Shown: in pieces, positions 6,194 to 7,880 of the stretch
Numbering within the stretch: the first letter of the stretch is position 1
How the letters are laid out: each line of letters begins with the position of its first letter
Origin: Myxococcales bacterium
Lineage (GTDB): Bacteria > Myxococcota_A > Polyangia > Palsa-1104
Reading direction: 5' to 3'
DNA length: 7,880 nt
Assembly (NCBI GenBank): GCA_023248835.1
Contig: JAHFDU010000133.1
Coordinates: 2,085-9,964, forward strand
Made by a program: the position numbers and the translations under genes
The notes under the pieces: model-generated
Seen by the model: only the letters and a program-made list of their open reading frames with translations
Database searches by the model: none
What the model was told of the DNA's origin: nothing

Positions 6194-6254
6194 ACGTTGA
6201 CGTGAGCGCTTGACGTTGTCGTCAACTTTGTCGGCGACGGCGACGGCGACGATC
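6194..6254 (+). repeat. Intergenic GACGGC-type repeat, copy B
   Basis: Shares CGTTGACGTGA at its left side and a 41-nt right side (38 identical) with copy A at 1670-1731. Just before it, CACGTCGACG and GTTGACGTG form a small inverted repeat (6188-6205), the counterpart of the palindrome at copy A. Confidence 0.85.
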
Positions 6255-6380
6255 GGTTCTTCGTCGGGTCACTGACACATGCGAGTCAACATGCTGACGT
6301 TGTAACTCCTTTCGGTCTGCTGCGTCATCGGCAATCGGAGGCAAAAAAGAGGCAAAAAGTTGCGCCCAGTGAGACCATTT

Positions 6381-6419
6381 TCGTCGCCGTCGCCGCCGCC
6401 GACTACGTCAAGGTCAACG
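6381..6419 (-). repeat. Intergenic GACGGC-type repeat, copy C (inverted, partial)
   Basis: On the - strand this reads CGTTGACCTTGACGTA followed by GTCGGCGGCGGCGACG and GCGACGA. The final 23 nt differ at one position from the matching part of copies A and B. The left side is shorter and more diverged. Confidence 0.7.
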
Positions 6420-6444
6420 CCTACGCCACACGTCTACGAAACTG

Positions 6445-6496
6445 TCAGGCGGTCAGGGCAGAAGTGGGCATCAGGCGGTCAGGGCAGAAGTGGGCA
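6445..6496 (+). repeat. Perfect 26-bp tandem duplication
   Basis: Two exact adjacent copies, 6445-6470 and 6471-6496, each starting TCAGGCGGTCAGGG and ending AGTGGGCA. The first half of the unit (TCAGGCGGTCAGG) also occurs in reverse complement at 6154-6166, on the other side of the inverted-repeat structure. It lies about 50 bp before the tRNA gene. Confidence 0.9.
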
Positions 6497-6547
6497 GAAG
6501 TTGATTGATCTCAAGACACCACCCGTGTTAGTCATCCAGCCCTGTTC

Positions 6548-6620
6548 GGGCCCGTAGCTCAGCCGGTAGAGCAGCGGCCTTTTAAGCCGTTGGTCGACAG
6601 TTCAAATCTGTCCGGGCTCA
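6548..6620 (+). tRNA. tRNA-Lys (anticodon TTT)
   Basis: A complete 73-nt cloverleaf can be drawn. The acceptor stem is GGGCCCG with CGGGCTC (one G-T pair), the D arm GCTC/GAGC, and the anticodon stem GCGGC/GCCGT (closing G-T) with loop CTTTTAA, giving anticodon TTT for lysine. The variable loop is TGGTC, the T arm GACAG/CTGTC with TTCAAAT, and the discriminator is A. CCA is not encoded. No convincing promoter was found; TTGATC at 6505-6510 has no good -10 partner. No T-rich terminator follows directly. Confidence 0.97.
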
Positions 6621-6645
6621 CTCGCTTCGCTCGTCACGATCTACA

Positions 6646-6660
6646 GGGGCGTGCCGCCCC
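6646..6660 (+). repeat. Hairpin GGGGCG/CGCCCC
   Basis: A 6-bp all-GC stem with a 3-nt loop, 25 nt after the tRNA. It could be a processing or termination signal, but no T-tract follows. Confidence 0.5.
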
Positions 6661-6671
6661 CTCCTCGGCAC

Positions 6672-6684
6672 AGCCTCGGAGGCT
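6672..6684 (+). repeat. Hairpin AGCCT/AGGCT
   Basis: A 5-bp stem with loop CGG, enclosed by the CAGGGG/CCCCTG pair. It would form the second finger of a small branched structure with the hairpin at 6646-6660. Confidence 0.35.
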
Positions 6685-6694
6685 CCCCCTGCTC

Positions 6695-6717
6695 TCGGCC
6701 GCGCTAGACGCGGCCGA
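6695..6717 (+). repeat. Perfect 9-bp hairpin TCGGCCGCG/CGCGGCCGA
   Basis: Arms 6695-6703 and 6709-6717 are exact complements around loop CTAGA. Very stable if transcribed, but not followed by a T-tract. It may end transcription from the tRNA or from the - strand gene that stops at 6811. Confidence 0.65.
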
Positions 6718-6810
6718 CGCTCGCTTTGCTTGCTTGGCAGAACGAAAATAGCTCGTGGGCTACTAGCGCTCCACTGACCTCTGCGTGGCCTTATGACTGT
6801 TCGACAGCGG

Positions 6811-7338
6811 TCAGTACCCGTTGGAGATGCGAGCATGTCCAGCAAAATAGTGGCCGTAATATCCGCGTTTTTCAAAAACCGATGGGAGAATCCCGTCGGG
6901 AGCCAAGCGTCTGTAGGCTGCGCGATATTCCTTGCTGCGATTCTCCCACAACCCGTAGTCCCCGATGCACCAAGAGCACAAGTGCGCCATCAAGCCCACA
7001 ACGTAGAGCAACTCGACGTCGCCCTTGATCGAATTAGAAAAGTAATCGTGTACTTCACTAAACATGGCAGGTAGTTCCACGGAGGGTACACGTTTCTCGT
7101 CGAGGCCCGTGAGCGAGGGGGGCTCGATCACCAGATACCAGGCGAGGAACATCAGGTGCAATCCTAGTTCGCGATCGCGGTCTCCGGTGCGCCACTGATC
7201 GCGAAGTAGTTCGTAGGCGCTGCCGAGGAGTGCCTCGCCTGTTGCCCCAACACTGAATTGTTCAAGCTCCAGTGCTCGCGCAGGAATGCCCATTTCAATC
7301 CAGAGTATCATCGGGTACGCGGCCTTGCGAGGTGTCAC
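6811..7338 (-). CDS. Hypothetical protein, 175 aa, not recognised
   Basis: The frame runs from a GTG at 7338 (alternative ATG at 7311, which gives MILWIEMGIPARALELEQ) to a TGA at 6811. The product is rich in Leu, Tyr, Trp and Glu. Two hydrophobic stretches, LHLMFLAWYLVI (60-71) and VELLYVVGLMAHLCSWCIG (108-126), may be buried helices rather than membrane spans, since charged residues flank and break them. The second half has a distinctive string of aromatic and Gly residues: WENRSKEYRAAYRRLAP, then FEKRGYYGHYFAGH (155-168). I recall loosely similar orphan proteins but no named family, so I give no function. The gene starts 33 nt after the stop of the transglutaminase-like gene on the same strand, so the two may share a transcript. 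By eye it is less GC-rich than its neighbours, which would fit transfer. AGG about 7 nt before the GTG is the only ribosome-site candidate. Confidence 0.65.
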   Translation of the reverse strand: MTPRKAAYPMILWIEMGIPARALELEQFSVGATGEALLGSAYELLRDQWRTGDRDRELGLHLMFLAWYLVIEPPSLTGLDEKRVPSVELPAMFSEVHDYFSNSIKGDVELLYVVGLMAHLCSWCIGDYGLWENRSKEYRAAYRRLAPDGILPSVFEKRGYYGHYFAGHARISNGY

Positions 7339-7371
7339 CTTTGACCTGCCCTCAGCGAATTTGTGGCCCGC

Positions 7372-7880
7372 TTACAGGCGAGGCGGGTGACTTTCCGACC
7401 GCATCTTCTGTAGCAGCTCGTCGAGTTTTCCGAGTGGAATCTTGTTCTCGCCGAACCGGATCGCATAGTAGTGATCGACCAGTTCGCTAAAGGGCGCGGC
7501 GGCGGGATCGCGGGCGGCTTCGACGCGAATCGAAAACTGACGCAAGGTTTCGCTCGACGCTGGCTGATGGCCTCGGCGGGCCAGCAGACGCAGCGCCTTT
7601 TCGATCGGACGCAGCGGTCGCTGGACTTTCTTCGGCGCGGGTTTGCGTTTTCGCCACAACAGTCCGAGCGCGCCGAGCAGTGACGGCACCAGGAGCCAGC
7701 GCCAAGACCAGTTGCGTTTGGCGCTGCGTTTGCCGCTCGACGCTCCAAAAAAATCCTGCACTTTGGTGACCGCGCTCGCCTGTTTTCCAAGATCGTATTC
7801 GATGATGTACTTGAACCAGCCGAGTTCGATGGTGTCGAGCATTTGCGCGGCGGTGTTCCAAGAACTCGCACGCGAAAGCA
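7372..7880 (-). CDS. C-terminal part of a TgpA-like transglutaminase / DUF4129 membrane protein
   Basis: The frame is open from the window edge to a stop at 7372, with about 168 residues visible. It begins in SSWNTAAQMLDTIELGWFKY, which looks like the segment after the transglutaminase core in DUF3488/TgpA proteins (a Trp-containing helix leading to YIIEYDLGKQ). A single membrane span follows, WRWLLVPSLLGALGLLW, closed by a basic stop (RKRKPAPKK). The last ~90 residues match DUF4129: KALRLLARRGHQPASSETLRQF and PFSELVDHYYAIRFGENK. Full-length relatives have several N-terminal spans and an outer transglutaminase-like domain, which would lie beyond the window. Their role is poorly known; in some bacteria the gene sits beside a MoxR ATPase and a DUF58 protein. 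The family call rests on the tail only. Confidence 0.75.
   Translation of the reverse strand, partial: LSRASSWNTAAQMLDTIELGWFKYIIEYDLGKQASAVTKVQDFFGASSGKRSAKRNWSWRWLLVPSLLGALGLLWRKRKPAPKKVQRPLRPIEKALRLLARRGHQPASSETLRQFSIRVEAARDPAAAPFSELVDHYYAIRFGENKIPLGKLDELLQKMRSESHPPRL

Larger units (their letters stand above)
6167..6453. repeat. Nested imperfect inverted-repeat structure in the gene-free space
   Basis: The outer ends ACCGCCTGACAGTTT (6167-6181) and AAACTGTCAGGCGGT (6439-6453) are exact 15-bp inverted repeats. Inside them lie the GACGGC-type repeat in forward (6194-6254) and inverted (6381-6419) orientation, around about 126 bp of unrelated sequence (6255-6380). There is no supported ORF inside. 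Overall it has the look of a small non-autonomous element or two repeat copies in head-to-head orientation. No target-site duplication was found by eye. Confidence 0.6.
6621..6810. other. Gene-free, hairpin-rich stretch after the tRNA gene
   Basis: No ORF is supported. The stretch carries several short hairpins in a row (see the entries at 6646-6660, 6672-6684 and 6695-6717) and the near-repeated words CTCGCTTCGCTCG (6621-6633) and CTCGCTTTGCTTG (6720-6732) at either side of them. CAGGGG (6644-6649) and CCCCTG (6686-6691) can pair to enclose the first two hairpins. No integrase gene or copy of the tRNA 3' end is seen here. Confidence 0.6.

Noticed and set aside
6230..6419. CRISPR array in the repeat-rich intergenic space
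   Set aside because: Copies are few, in opposite orientation and unevenly spaced, with no cas gene nearby.
6501..6534. Possible promoter for tRNA-Lys (TTGATC plus TAGTCA)
   Set aside because: The -10 match is weak and spacing is not decisive.
6360..6557. 65-aa + strand frame in the repeat region
   Set aside because: It is Ser/Pro/Thr-rich, built from repeat sequence, and runs into the tRNA gene.
6548..6810. Integrated element using tRNA-Lys as attachment site
   Set aside because: No integrase gene and no second copy of the tRNA 3' end were found in the window.

Overview
The window looks like a piece of a GC-rich chromosome from a deltaproteobacterium-like organism, most likely Myxococcota or a relative. 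The reasons are a Hanks-type Ser/Thr kinase with the catalytic loop HRDISPSN, one membrane span and a long Pro/Ala tail, a DUF507 protein, a Tmk with a GAGTTTQ P-loop, and short GC-rich repeats between genes. This placement rests on recalled family traits, not on a search. Gene content is mostly housekeeping or hypothetical. I see no CRISPR array, transposase, integrase or phage gene.

Layout. Positions 1-1655 form a + strand operon: the tail of an unrecognised gene, a DapB-fold amino-acid dehydrogenase of the 2,4-diaminopentanoate dehydrogenase type, and a YqgE/AlgH (UPF0301) protein, packed with a 12-nt gap and then a 1-nt overlap. A 93-bp gap (1656-1748) holds one copy of a GACGGC-rich repeat. 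Facing it on the - strand is a second operon (3835 down to 1749): thymidylate kinase, a secreted PDZ-domain protein, a small acidic ORF, and a badly eroded medium-chain dehydrogenase whose start lies in a REP-like palindrome. Divergent from tmk is the receptor-type kinase gene, with a perfect 15-bp hairpin just upstream of its likely start. The DUF507 gene converges on the kinase gene.

Positions 6073-6547 have no gene. They hold a nested, imperfect inverted-repeat structure built from the same repeat seen at 1670-1731, plus a perfect 26-bp tandem duplication. A tRNA-Lys(TTT) gene follows, then a hairpin-rich stretch (6621-6810). Last come two - strand genes: an unrecognised 175-aa protein and the C-terminal part of a TgpA-like transglutaminase/DUF4129 membrane protein running off the window edge.

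The most notable points are the repeat families and where they sit (gene ends, gene starts, the tRNA flank), the dehydrogenase that has lost its catalytic zinc ligands and nucleotide-binding glycines, and the Lys-to-Thr change in the Tmk P-loop. I do not see convincing evidence for a new multi-gene system.
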